NCBI GenBank assembly: GCA_023376005.1
Contig: CM042138.1
Span: forward strand, 94,537,156 to 94,601,155
Direction: 5' to 3'
Origin: Doryteuthis pealeii
Lineage: Eukaryota > Mollusca > Cephalopoda > Myopsida > Loliginidae
DNA length: 64,000 bases
Shown: positions 24,901 to 34,400 of the stretch, one piece after another
How positions within the stretch are numbered: position 1 is the first letter of the stretch
How the letters are laid out: the number at the start of each line of letters is the position of its first letter
Notes under the pieces: model-generated
Databases searched by the model: none
Told to the model about the DNA's origin: nothing
What the model saw: only the letters and a program-made list of their open reading frames with translations
Made by a program: the position numbers and the translations under genes

Positions 24901-27890
24901 AAACATCTGTTGCTGGAGCGGAGAAGTAGAATGTTAAGCTCTTTCCTGACACTCGGAGCTCTACTATATCTAAAACTTAGTGCCAAGAGATCATGACACA
25001 GGTAGTTTATAGGTGTATAAAATTAATACTTTCCACAAACTCTCTAAAGCTAAGATGGTGTGTTAAAACAAAAGCGGATGAAATAATTAAAAAAATTATC
25101 AGATGAAAGAAATTACTAGTCATAATTAATAAGTGAATCTTATTATAAAATAGGTTGTTTTTTGGGTTTTTTTAAAATCTTTACATGTATATTTATATAG
25201 TCTGTGTGTGTGCCAGTGTTTTTCAAAGACTCAAAGTATTAAAATTTCTTAACTCTGTGTACCTCAGCTCAACTATTTCCTGGATGAAACTGAAATTATA
25301 GAAGATTTAAAGGCTCTCAACAAAATGCCTGGCCGTCCAATGCAGAAGAAACCAATGTCTCCCACAAACAGCACAGATGCCAGTATAACTATGGATGCCA
25401 AAATTGAAGATGGCCGTCTCTATTATGACAAAAGATGGTAAAGTTCATTTGATTATCTATGAACTCACTTGACTTGCTTATGTGGAGATTTTATTGTCTA
25501 AATTCATGTCCCTCCCTAATCTGTAAAATAAAAGTATAAATGGCTGATGCTACATGAAAATTTGTTTTCGTTTAAGTTTTTATGAAACGGCTTTTAAAGC
25601 CATTTCCTGTACACATTTTAAAAATACATATCTTGAAATAAAAACAATATTCTAGTATTTGCCTTTTATTTAGACTTGCACATTATCTGCAAGGTCTTAT
25701 AAACATTGCCAAAATACTATAATTAAAATAAACTTAAAAAAGAATGTGTTCATTTGGTAATATGTAAGGTGGGAGAAAAAAACCGACAAAATCAGAGCAT
25801 TTTGTGATTCAGTGTATTCTCAATTTATTTACTAGCAGAAAAAAAAAATCAATGAACTATTTAAGCAATAAAGGATGATTTGTAATATTATTACACAGTA
25901 GTAGGGATACCTGGCATTGCCCGTGTATAACAATAATGTACTAATGTACAAATCTTTTTTAATTTCTTTTTCTTAATCAGAAAATAACTGGATGGATAAT
26001 ATTTAACAAAAATATATTATCCATTTCAGAATGAAATATTTACTTACCATTAATCATTGTAGTGACATTAAGTCTTCAAAATTGTATTTTTAAACAATTA
26101 TTCTTCAATGTTTAAATTTTATCTTAATTTTATTCCCCTGTTGAATACAATTTTTTTTTTAGTAATTTAACAAAAAATACCCTTTTAATTCATTACCCCC
26201 CACTACACACACACTAATTCTTTTACACTTAAATTATTCAAATTGATAAAAACTCAATTTGTCTTTAATTAAATTAGAGGGGTGGGGGATATTTTAATAT
26301 TCTTTTGAATATTGCCCACATTATTTCACCAAAAATTTTTTTTAAATACCTTTAAATATTGCCAGTCTGTTAATGAAGTGAACATTTATTTATATTTTAA
26401 GTGTATTTTTATTGTGACTTTGCTTAAACATTTGAAATCCTAATAAAATTTTCTAATTTACAAATATATTCACTTATACAAATTTTACCATAATTCTTTT
26501 CTTAGCTTTCCCTGGAAGATACTTTTTATTTTGTTCTTTTTTCCTCATTACAACTGGTCACACAGATCCACTAACAGTTACAATAAATTATACTAAAATT
26601 TACAAGATCAATATAGTTGCCTATTCTATTTTGTGGATAATGTTATTACTTGTACCAAGGAATCTTTGGAGCTTTTCCCTTTTCAGCCTTTTACAGCACA
26701 TTAGTGGAGTTTATCAGAATTCATCAGATCTTCAGTAAACCAATATACAATTAAATTTCTTCATGCTATTTAGTGAAGATAGATGAAGTTAGCACAGGGC
26801 AATTCCATTAGTGTTTGATCTGAAGAAGCAAGATCAATGTAGAATATTCCAATTAAAGAGGAAGAGTGGGAAAAATGTCCAACTTGGCTGTGCAAATGGA
26901 TGAAACAAGCAGAATTATATAGATGCAATAATGAATAGCATATTGCAAATATTTTGCTGGATTCCCTCAACTTATGTTTGATTTTTTTTTTTTTATGTAC
27001 CATCTTGTTTGGTTTCAGTCCTTTTCAATATTACAATGGTTGTATTTGCAGGTTTCACAAAGGACAACCAGTGTATGTGGAAGCAAAAGACATAGAAAAA
27101 ATCACTGGAATAATCAGCACCATTGGGACTGTAGAGGTAAGAGTAGAATACAAAACATTTATTTTTCTACATCCACAATGGACGTTCTAATTTAGAAAGA
27201 TACTTATTTTTGATGCCTTTTTATGGTTGTCTCACAGAGGCTACAATTAGAGTAAGCAACAACAGTCTATTTAATTCTGTATTAGTCCCCACTTCTTTTT
27301 TTAATGCTCATAATTCTAAGCTGGTAACTTGATTATTTCTCTCCTGATCAAGTGAGGACATTGAGCACTTGGTGGCAGTCCTGGCTCAGCTGTTTTTTTT
27401 TCTTAAACCTGTGTTGTATATTTTCTGTAACTAATTTATAATAAATAAAATATATATATATATATATACACACATACTGGATTATCCTGTGGGAATTTTC
27501 CAAGTAAATCTGAATCCCTTTAATTCAAATTGATATACTAAACGAGCAGTATATTTTGAACACAGGGTTTAAGCTGTTAATTTTCCTTTTTAACTTAGAT
27601 GAACTAAAAGAAAAAAAAAACTTTATAATCAACCTTTTACTCCCCCTAAGTATTTTTTGGTATAAATTTCCAATTTTTATAAATTCAACACTAAAAAAAA
27701 AAAAAATTCCTTTTAAATTGGCTAAAGATAACATTAGTGATTTGTTTCATAGAGAGTATATAACATTTTCCAAGTATGTCTTCTTTCTTTCTAGATCTGG
27801 GTGAAACGTTGTGATAATAATGGCAAGCTTCGACTCTACCTACCTCAGCTTCAAAAAGGCAAATATATCCTGCGTCGTCGTTCAATGTGA
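11002..27890 (+). CDS. SUDS3: SDS3-like Sin3/HDAC corepressor subunit (5'-incomplete, 8 exons in window)
   Basis: Joined exons 11002-11068, 12491-12638, 15096-15155, 19122-19218, 19739-19834, 25263-25437, 27052-27136 and 27795-27890 give 274 residues ending at a TGA. Known family role: SDS3 is a nuclear scaffold of the Sin3-HDAC complex, needed for histone deacetylation and repression. Seen in sequence: an acidic start (DTEDASETD), a charged coiled-coil-like region across exons 1-4 ([23 protein letters not shown]), the junction MELTGDSMEVKP, a basic patch [10 protein letters not shown], the Sin3-interaction region around AQLNYFLDE, and a conserved C-terminal module ([16 protein letters not shown], then IWVKRC and [11 protein letters not shown]). 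Order and phase match vertebrate SDS3 as I know it. About 45-50 N-terminal residues are missing because the first exon in view opens inside a codon. BRMS1 is the nearest paralogue, but MEVKP and RRRPNDP favour SDS3. Confidence 0.95.
11973..12365 (+). pseudogene. hAT transposase-end relic (copy 3)
   Basis: Starts CAGAGGTCTCAAACCTAC, a hAT-like end, then matches the 845 and 4500 copies (TTCAACTTTCAAAATTTTCT, ATGCTCCTGTCAACCTCTTC). It lies in the SUDS3 intron 11069-12490 and stops at a (GT)n run (12368-12391), so the other end is lost. Confidence 0.6.
12491..12638 (+). CDS. SUDS3: SUDS3 coiled-coil exon
   Basis: The acceptor is TGTATTTCAG ending at 12490 and the donor is GTAAAT at 12639. The first base completes Gln, followed by 49 codons including [17 protein letters not shown] and [10 protein letters not shown]. 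It ends in phase 0. This is the start of the conserved SDS3 coiled coil. The Met at 12492 is internal, not a start. Confidence 0.95.
13390..13535 (-). repeat. SINE fragment mixing family B and D signatures
   Basis: Contains TTTACCCAACCTATTTGCCA, a diverged GTGACCTAAGGTCACA, then GTATCCAGTGAGGTTCAAAC like family D. Boundaries are uncertain. Confidence 0.4.
14440..14620 (+). repeat. Dispersed repeat shared with UBE2L3 intron 1
   Basis: Shares ACATACAAATTACATATTTA, CTGAAATGATTAGGGC and ACAAATTTGTCAA with 39405-39600, in the same orientation. Superfamily not recognised. Confidence 0.6.
15096..15155 (+). CDS. SUDS3: SUDS3 20-codon exon
   Basis: A 60-nt phase 0-0 exon between TTTTCAG and GTAAGT. 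It encodes [20 protein letters not shown]. The IKEK.AAVK.FE pattern matches the vertebrate protein. The exon is too short to find by ORF length. Confidence 0.94.
15469..16000 (-). pseudogene. Possible LTR-retrotransposon leader and gag start (relic)
   Basis: On the minus strand a GC-richer segment (about 16000-15780) precedes an ORF opening [20 protein letters not shown] at 15687, followed by unrelated sequence. A polyadenylation-like AATAAA lies in the GC-rich part. The resemblance to an LTR-element leader is structural only; no terminal repeats were found. Confidence 0.3.
16257..16475 (-). pseudogene. Retropepsin (DTGA) fragment of an LTR retrotransposon
   Basis: The peptide [18 protein letters not shown] carries the aspartic protease DTGA motif with the usual flanking (F/V)L.DTGAE(I/V)SV. 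It is short, with no reverse transcriptase next to it, so it is a relic of a Gypsy/BEL-type polyprotein. It lies in the SUDS3 intron 15156-19121. Confidence 0.65.
16806..16919. repeat. Inverted repeat, about 45-bp arms
   Basis: Arms 16806-16850 and 16875-16919 are imperfect reverse complements (GTTAAGATAATAAAGTTTTT against AAAAACTTAATTATCTTAAT), with a 24-nt spacer. Probably the core of a MITE; outer ends not resolved. Confidence 0.6.
17143..17215 (+). mobile_element. RTE LINE 3'-end fragment
   Basis: AGGGATGGATGGTGAGAGAG and GGGAATCCGTGCTGTCAGCA, then TGATGATGG, match the last codons and tail of the RTE family (compare 20758-20830). Confidence 0.5.
17508..17834 (+). mobile_element. MITE-like repeat (ATGCTGATAG ends), copy 2
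   Basis: Starts ATGCTGATAG and ends CTATCAGCAT, an exact 10-bp terminal inverted repeat. The interior matches the reverse complement of 6742-7016. Internal duplication of TGGGTCCCAACTAA. Length 327 bp. No obvious target duplication. Confidence 0.65.
18632..18877 (-). repeat. tRNA-derived SINE (family B), near full length
   Basis: Contains GTATTTACCCAACCCCTCTG, CCAAGGTTAAAGAGCCCAGT and CAGCCTTGTTCAGGATTTTA. It matches the 21155 copy along its length but has lost the tRNA-like end. Confidence 0.65.
19122..19218 (+). CDS. SUDS3: SUDS3 coiled-coil exon
   Basis: The acceptor is GATTTTTTCAG and the donor is GTAAAA at 19219. Thirty-two codons plus one base give [18 protein letters not shown] through MELTG. 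The last G pairs with AT of the next exon to make the Asp of TGDSMEV. Confidence 0.95.
19400..19607. mobile_element. MITE with TACCGTATATACTC ends
   Basis: A perfect 14-bp terminal inverted repeat, TACCGTATATACTC, then imperfect pairing (TGTATCATGCA-like). Length 208 bp. It fills much of the 520-nt SUDS3 intron 19219-19738. Related copy at 31838-32032. Confidence 0.75.
19739..19834 (+). CDS. SUDS3: SUDS3 basic-patch exon with U12-type donor
   Basis: The acceptor is CTCTTCAG ending at 19738. The exon encodes [19 protein letters not shown] and on to RRKPSP, ending CCTG. No GT follows; the intron opens with ATATCCTTT, the U12-type AT-AC donor consensus. The last base G joins CT at 25263 to make Ala of the conserved PAQLNY. 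Confidence 0.93.
20458..20830 (+). pseudogene. RTE LINE fragment (plus strand)
   Basis: Reads [20 protein letters not shown] and [15 protein letters not shown], then a frameshift into [10 protein letters not shown], then a deletion to the 3' end (GGGATGGATGGCAAAAGAGT). Same ORF as 52832-53605. It lies inside the AT-AC intron. Confidence 0.8.
20957..20993. repeat. (GT)n microsatellite
   Basis: About 35 bases of GT repeats. Confidence 0.97.
21155..21438 (-). repeat. tRNA-derived SINE (family B), best copy
   Basis: On the minus strand it begins GTGCCTGTGGTGTAATGGTT (A-box-like) and has AGTTCAAATCCTGG as B box, then a conserved body ending with the TTTACC...GGTAAATAC region. Other copies lie at 7018, 18632, 37395, 61575 and 63725. 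Confidence 0.75.
21847..21901. repeat. (CT)n microsatellite
   Basis: About 54 bases of pure CT. It generates long Ser-Leu or Arg-Glu open frames that are not genes. Confidence 0.98.
21935..22377. mobile_element. hAT MITE, complete, with 8-bp target duplication
   Basis: Ends CAGGGGTTGGCAACCT and AGGTTGCCAACCCCTG are a perfect 16-bp inverted repeat. Flanks TTTTAGCC (21927-21934) and TTTTAACC (22378-22385) match at 7 of 8. 443 bp, non-coding, with (TAA)n inside. The CAGGGGTTGGCAACC end is typical of hAT elements. Confidence 0.88.
22592..23091. mobile_element. Candidate MITE with GGGTCATT ends
   Basis: The left end GGGTCATTCAATAAATAAGG and the right end (complement GGGTCATTTAATAAAAGGTG) form an imperfect inverted repeat of about 35 bp. 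About 500 bp with a G run at 22626-22637. No target duplication or transposase recognised. Confidence 0.5.
23385..24290 (-). pseudogene. RTE LINE, 3' 0.9 kb (minus strand)
   Basis: Starts on the left with a (TCA)n tail and reads leftward on the minus strand through the RTE C-terminal region and a degenerate catalytic motif (ADYTDD-like) near 24060-24090, extending further 5' than the other copies. Many stops and frameshifts. It lies in the AT-AC intron. Confidence 0.8.
24291..25244 (+). other. Remaining AT-AC intron sequence
   Basis: No coding exon recognised. A segment around 24740-24800 (TGAAATTTGAACCTAGCTTG) resembles a SINE B-box region, but I cannot assign it to a family. The last part before the branch site is AT-rich with GT repeats. 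Confidence 0.3.
25263..25437 (+). CDS. SUDS3: SUDS3 Sin3-interaction exon with AC acceptor
   Basis: It starts immediately after TGTGTAC. CT plus the upstream G gives Ala, then [20 protein letters not shown], a variable proline and serine linker, and [12 protein letters not shown]. The donor GTAAAG is at 25438, splitting Trp after TG. Known: the helix around LNY...EDL..LN contacts Sin3 in this family. Confidence 0.94.
25438..27051 (+). other. SUDS3 intron, AT-rich
   Basis: No exon seen. GTAGGGATACCTGGCATTGC at 25902 resembles the TACTAG/CCTGGCGTTGCCC motif that begins other dispersed repeats here. The rest is low-complexity AT-rich sequence. Confidence 0.35.
27052..27136 (+). CDS. SUDS3: SUDS3 C-terminal module exon 1
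   Basis: The acceptor is TATTTGCAG and the donor is GTAAGA at 27137. The first G completes Trp, then [19 protein letters not shown] and IISTIGTVE, ending in phase 0. It matches vertebrate YHKSQAIYLESKD and SSVGANE in position. Confidence 0.94.
27137..27794 (+). other. SUDS3 last intron
   Basis: A 658-nt GT-AG intron, AT-rich, with a short (TA)n at 27449-27468. Nothing else identifiable. Confidence 0.6.
27795..27890 (+). CDS. SUDS3: SUDS3 terminal coding exon
   Basis: The acceptor is TTTCTTTCTAG. Thirty-one codons encode [20 protein letters not shown] and then [11 protein letters not shown], followed by TGA at 27888-27890. The IWV(R/K) and RIYLGQLQ-like core and an RRRS end are typical of SDS3. 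Confidence 0.95.
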   Translation: MWVKRCDNNGKLRLYLPQLQKGKYILRRRSM

Positions 27891-29028
27891 CTATCAACAG
27901 AGGAGGCCAACCTGGTTTTATTATGAGATAACCTGAAAAATGAAACTATACTTTTCGGATTTGAACTAGTATCCCCTTGATTCCCAGTTGTTCCTTTAAG
28001 TTAAAAACAAAAAACCATAAACTTTACAGTTAACTGGTTAAGAGAGATGGACAGATGAACTCTATTGGTCCTCTCTGGATGAAATCCGAGAAGGTGGCTG
28101 GTTTACACACCCAAGTAAACTACATGTGCACAATAATTGTGCTAATTTGGTGTCAAGATGAAGGGACTTTTTTTTTAAACAAGAAATGAATACTTTTGTA
28201 CATATAGTGAGCAGTAAGCTTTTATTTTATCCAGTTTCAATTTCTTATATATATATATTAAAAAAAAGTAAATATAAAATTGAAATATTGGTAAATTCAC
28301 TATTGTGAAGAACACTGAAGATCATTGTGTGGAAGCACAAACTGGTCATTTTACAGTAAATTCTGAAAGCTTTAAAATATCAGGCTATTTTAAAGAAGGA
28401 AAATTTATTTGTTCTAAGTGTCCATGTTTGGTATTTAGTTTATTGATGATTTAATAGTGTAGCATTAGGTGAAAATGAATGATTTAACTTGCTGTTACTT
28501 TGCAAGGCAAATAACCGAAATAAACATCTTTGTATACACTTGCACAGCTTTGATTTTTTTTCTTTAAAGTTTCATTTTAAATGTTTTTATTGGAAACAGC
28601 TTAAAGATTTTTTAAGTCATTTGAAATTTCTTTAAGCAAAGTAAAGTGTCAGATTAAGCTTAAGACAAATTACAATGAACATATTGACATTTTATAAGCT
28701 GATCCTTCCCATTTGGTGAGTATAAAAAGCTACTTTGAAATAAAAGGTTAAATAAGTTTTTACTAATTTCTTCTAATGAGAGAAAGGAGAAGTGTTATGT
28801 TGCTGCTATTATTTTCATTTTCAATTTTTATGATAGCAGAAAATTGGGCCTATAAAAAGTGACCAAAATGTAATGATCAGTTTCAAAAATTCTCACTTTC
28901 CCAAATCATACATTTATGCATCTCAAAATTAGTTTTTAAAGTAGATTCCTAATGAAAAAAGCAAATTTGTTCTTTTTAAAATCCTGTACTAGCTACATTT
29001 GTGAATCTATTGTCTTGTATTAAATAAA
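27891..29028 (+). other. SUDS3: SUDS3 3' UTR with candidate poly(A) signals
   Basis: Non-coding, AT-rich sequence follows the stop codon without a recognisable repeat. Canonical AATAAA hexamers occur at 28519-28524 and 29023-29028. Either could end the transcript; I cannot choose without RNA data. A short TA run lies near 28246. Confidence 0.5.
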
Positions 29029-31273
29029 GTTACATTACTAATTACAATTCTCAATCTAAATAAGATTTAGTCATTTTAAGCTGACTGCAATGGTCTCCAC
29101 GGGGAAATTAAATCTAAGATTTTGGTGGTTGAAAGCAGCAAAGTTCAATTAACAGGTAAATAAGTGTGCAATAGTTAAGCTAATCCTTTCAAAAGCAGCT
29201 CGGTGATACAAATTCCTTTACAACTCAAAAGGGTCATTCTCCCTACTGAAGTAAAGAAAGATTATATTTAAATAGATTCCAAACCTTCCATTAATTTTTT
29301 TTCATAACCATTTGCCATATTTTACATTTAAAGCTTCCTTTGTATATCATCATACACATGACTGAACCAAGATAAAGAAAGAAAAATAAAAAGACTTTAA
29401 ATTCAACCCATTGTGAAAGAAAGTTTGAATACTCACAATAGAAAACCAGTTTTATTTAGCAAAAGTGATTGTGAGAAATTTCTAAAAATCATTTACACAT
29501 TGACTACATTTGTTTACAGAGAATCAGAACTCAAATTCCTTTTTTCAATTTGGTAATGATGAAAGAATTTAAAGTTTTAGAATTTTGTTTAATTAGTAAG
29601 GAAAGATGGATGTTCATTATTCACATCATTAAAGATGAGAATGTTTTAAAAAAAACTGACTTAATGTTGTAATAAGTTATTTTCATGTGACATTTTTTTT
29701 TTATTAAGTCTATTAGAACTGAAGAAGGAAGTAAAAAACTGAAAGTAAAAAAAAAAACTTAAGACTTATACTATTTCTCCTCGCACATCCATTTGTGGTC
29801 AAACACCAAAATTAAATGTTCCCTTGATAGCAGATATAAAGTAGAAAAAAACCCTTATCCTAATTTGTCTTTAAATCCTAAAAGTATATATATGGCTTGT
29901 AAATTTGACAATTAAGCTAAACAAACATTCAATAATAATTAAAAAAATTCCATGGTGTGAAGTTTTTTTTTTTTTTTTGTTTTGTAACAATACATTTTCA
30001 AATGGTCTCACAAGGCAAATAAACAAGTAGCAGAATAAAACTTTACAGTTATTAGAAAAGAAAAAACCTTGCAATATAAATTTACACCACCAAAACCCTT
30101 GCAAGTAATTTTTATTCAACTATTACTGTTTTTTCAGGTTTTGTTGACCTAGACTATTTATCTAACCAAACAATTACAAAATTAACTCCAAAATATTTTC
30201 AATTCTTTTAATATTTTTTTTTTTTAAATCCAATCACAGAGTGGAAATTCTTTTCATGAAATTAGTATAGGGCATTTTTATCTCATGTATTCTGACATGG
30301 AAAGGAAAAAAGTTTTCAATATGAGATTAAAATACTAACTGAAGTAGAAAGAAAGTCAAAACCAACTGATAAGCATATAGACAAAACTACAATACTGGCA
30401 TGTCAACAACTTGCACAGTAAGCAAATATTAATGACATTAAAACCTTTCACATTGCCAGAAAAAAAAAAAAAAAAAAAAAAAACTTTGCTTATGTCTAAA
30501 AAAAATATTTTTCTATGATTTAGTCAGGTAATTCTTAATTTGATTTCAAAGAAGGAAAAACAATTAATAGGTTACAACTCTAGGATTAATTTTCAAATGC
30601 TCAGAAGAAGGGGAAAAATCTTAACTTCCTTTTATTAAAAAAAATAAAAACCCAACTTTGAGAGCTTATAGCTAAGCCAGTTCTTCACAAGATCTTTTAA
30701 CTCTTATTTTCCTTGACATTAAAGCCTTCAAAAAGGTTTAATATGAAGTGTGTGCATGTGTGTTAATAAGACAACGTAAGTACTGGGAGAGAGAAAAAAA
30801 AAAACAAGTTTCTATGAGCATCCTGTTCATTGAGTTTTATTTTATTATTTATTTCAGTTTTATGAGTTATGAAGATTTTGTAACATCAAGGAATCAATTA
30901 GATCAAGTATTGCTGCAGAATTGTCCACATTCACTTACAGAAGGTCTGTCCTCCAAGACGACACCAGACACTTCAGTCAAGAGTCTAGAAGCTTCTAAAG
31001 ACAGAATTTAGAAAAAGCATGAAGGTTCTAATGGCAAATCTAAGTATGATCTTTTGACATATTAGTTGATCAACTCCATAACTTAAAGATGCATTATTAT
31101 ATGAATGTGTGCATGCAGGTGTGTGAATGTATGTGTGCGTGTGTATGTATGTGTGTGTATATAGCACTCCTCATAGGGTTGGAGCACAGATTTACACTCA
31201 CAAAAAGGAGACTATAAACATGGCACAGGTTTTAGTACTGTCAGATAATATACACATACAACTGTACTGCTTC
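29029..31273 (-). other. Interval downstream of UBE2L3, including its 3' UTR
   Basis: No coding sequence is evident. The UBE2L3 3' UTR must begin at 31273 and run leftward; TTTATT (minus-strand AATAAA) occurs at 30111-30116 among other places. There is an A run at 30461-30482 and a GT-rich stretch near 31107-31160. The SUDS3 and UBE2L3 stop codons are 3.38 kb apart, so long 3' UTRs could overlap. Confidence 0.4.
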
Positions 31274-31428
31274 TTAGTCAGCTGGTCTCTTTTCTCCAAA
31301 TTTCTTAGTATATTCCTCAGCATTCTTCATGAATTTTTTCTTATCTTTGGTAAATTCTTCTGCCAAGTCAGCACGAAGGGGATGTTCTGGTTCAGGATCA
31401 TTAACCAGTGCCACCAACGACTGTATCA
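31274..31428 (-). CDS. UBE2L3: UBE2L3 exon 4 (C-terminal helices)
   Basis: The acceptor is TTTTTTCAG at 31429-31430. TG completes Val104, then [39 protein letters not shown] and [11 protein letters not shown], then TAA. His119 lies in the PEHPLR motif. Confidence 0.97.
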
Positions 31429-31460
31429 CTGAAAAAACAAACGAGCCAATAAGACAACAT

Positions 31461-31498
<38 letters not shown>

Positions 31499-34400
31499 TT
31501 CTGCAGGGCAAATGAGACTATTTAGTCTTTATGATAAAATCTCCATATTGAGCTTATTACTATTGTCAAAGATTTCATTTACATATTTGAAGGTGCTAAA
31601 CAAAGCACTACTGTTCATATTTACAAGAATTACAATTCATTAGAATAGACAGACTGGGTTCATTTTGCTAATGAAAGGTTAAATAAGTAAATAGTACCAA
31701 ATGTTATCTTGGCAACCTATAGACCAGCTAAGAATTATTCTATTACTAGAAATTTTTTAAAATAAATTTAAGTAGTTTCATCTTGGTATTTTACAATTAA
31801 ATAAATTTAAACAAGTTTTTAAATTTCAATTCAATATTACCATATATACTCTTGTATCATGCAACTTCCCAAGACATAAATTGAGACCTTTTTCAGTTGT
31901 AAATAGTAGGCATACCAGTTGGCTTGGTCCAACTATTTATATATTAAGTTTATATCTCTCATATGGTGTAACCTAATATTAGGCAAAAATTTAGGTCCCA
32001 GAAAGACGCATGATATGCAAGTATCTACAGTAAAGCCAGCATCTGATAAGACCTTCAGAAAAAGGCTATTATTTTTAAGGAAAATACCTGATGTCTATCA
32101 TAGAAACATGTCAGTAAAAGGTTGCACACATTCATAGAAAAGTAAAGTCCCATTTGGAGTAAGGGGTAATTAACCCCCACCCTATCCATTTAATACATTT
32201 GAAAACCCCTTTGTCAAATGAATTACCTTGATCTGTTTTTGTAGCTGGTTTCCAGTTTTCTGCACTGATAATAGGCAGACACACTTGGCCTTTTTCATCA
32301 ACATTGGGATGATAGATTTTGGTCTTAAATGTAATTTTGGGTGGCTTGAACGGATATTCTGCTGGGAATTCTATGAATATCTTGAAGGCCCCTTTATTGT
32401 AGGGAGGGTTATCCTGAAAAGTAAACAAGTTATTTTAGATATTTAAAAAGATTCACTATTCACCTAAAATTTAATAAGTACAAAAGACAATTTACAAGAA
32501 AATTCATACATTTTAAGAAAGGAAATCTGTGTTCAATAAGTGTTTTGTTTTCTGCCAAATGCAGGTCCAAAAGAGAATCACTATTTACAAAATATGAAGA
32601 TACCAAATATAAGTGACAAAAAGGACAATATTTTCATTTCTCATTCATATACTTAAATCAACACCTGTTGTAAGGACTCCAAGACAAGCTACTTTTAATA
32701 TAATCAGAACTGGATTTTTTTTCTCCAATTGGCTCATTGCACTGATTCTATGTTCAGTTCTAGCTAAAAATCAAGCATTAAATTAAGCAAAATAGCCTAA
32801 AGGAAGGGGGGGGGGAGGAGTTCCTACTTATTTATAGTCAAAATTTATAATTAAAAAAAAATAGTTTCACATCCAAGCATAATATTCACAAAGAAAGCCT
32901 GGGAAAATGCCACCACCTACCAAAATAAAAATTGTCAAGAGTTGAAGACTGGTTAGACAAGAGTGATGTTTAATGCAAATCAAGTATAATCAAATGTGAA
33001 ATATTGCAGGAGTCAGAGCAAAGGGTTATGTAAAGACTAAGCAATGACCAAAAGTTGGACAAAACTCAGTATCAAATTCCAAGTTATGACAGGTTGGAAA
33101 TGAAAAGCAAAAATTCAGTTAAATCATTAAAATGAATTTTAGTGACTTTTCCATCAAATAAATAGTATATTACATACAAAGAGTCCATTTATGTAACCGA
33201 ATTTAAATATAATATTTAGGGAGTTTTTATTTTTAACTATTTCATATCTTACATTAAAAAATTAATTTAAATTTAATTCAAGACTAATTAAATAGAGGAA
33301 CAATGTTGAATATCAAACAGTTTTTTTTTTTTTTAAATCTCTGCTTAAGGCTAACAAAACTTGTAATAAATAAAAAGGTGATTAGTTTATTTCATTGATA
33401 AAATAAAAATTCCCAATAAGTGCTAATAAAAGTCCTAAAATATCAATAGCAACACAATCAGGTTAAAAATTTCAATCATTTCAAAATTAAATTTATACTT
33501 ACAGGCACTATAAGGCCTTTCCAAAAGAGGACATTGTCATCATCCACCAAAATATCTCGAAATGACTTCTGCCTAGATTTTTTAATATCACACAGTTCCT
33601 GAAAAGAAAAAAAAAAGTCATTAAAATCTATTATACAATGTTTCTAAAAATAATACTAAGGTATTGCAGGTTTGCAAAAGAGCAAGCTAAATTTTTTTAG
33701 AGGGCAAACTTTGTTAGAAATAAATTTTACAGCATTTATTCCCAGAAAAAAAAATTTGGGAAGTGAAATATTGAGTGTAAAATAGCAAATGCATCTAATG
33801 CTATTTTGATAATCAAACTGATATTGTTGCACAATTTAGGAAAAGCAGACTATCGCTTAAATTTGCTTGCTTGACAAACATCAAATAAATTAAAGGGCTT
33901 TTATCAGAAAGATTTAAGTGGGTAAGGAGGGGGAAGCAATGATACTTGCATCCTATTCAAACCTTAGAACTAAGCTCTCTCCATTACTAATGTAAAATAG
34001 AATGAATTCATTGAATCGATCAAATAAAGTTTATTTTATAAAAAAATAAAGTAAAAAATAAAAATAAAAGAAAGACTAAGCAAATTACCATTATATAGCA
34101 TAACACTCAAATAGATTCATTACCAACTGCAAATACAAGCTAACTTAAAATGGAAGAAAATTTGGCCTTTATGTACCAAGTTATAGTGTTAATGGTACAA
34201 ATGGAAAAGAAAATCCAAATAAAATGTACTAATAAGACAGCAGTTCAGCAACCTAATGTTTGACAGATCAACAAGTTGTTATAACTTGATATAGATCACA
34301 TTATCTAAATTAAGACATTGCTTTAATGTAAAAGTACAGGTAACTTTCTGCTAAAGCATCCAAATAAAAATGTTTGGAAAGAGCAAAGCTAGAAATTTTA

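Larger units (their letters stand above)
19835..25262 (+). other. SUDS3: U12-type AT-AC intron of SUDS3
   Basis: The intron begins ATATCCTTT and ends GTGTAC. A branch-site-like TTTCTTAAC lies at 25245-25253, about 10 nt from the end; the U12 consensus is TTCCTTAAC. The 5,428-nt intron contains RTE LINE pieces, a tRNA-derived SINE, a (CT)n run and a complete hAT MITE. Removing it exactly restores conserved PAQLNY. The minor spliceosome is known to remove such introns. Confidence 0.92.

Noticed and set aside
25263..25268. AG at 25266-25267 as a conventional acceptor for the SUDS3 exon
   Set aside because: It would change the frame and destroy conserved AQLNYFLDE; the donor also lacks GT. AC at 25261-25262 fits.
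32132..32428. Continuous 98-codon frame on the minus strand as a stand-alone protein
   Set aside because: The N-terminal five and C-terminal residues after KTDQ come from introns. The core is UBE2L3 exon 3 with a clear acceptor and donor.
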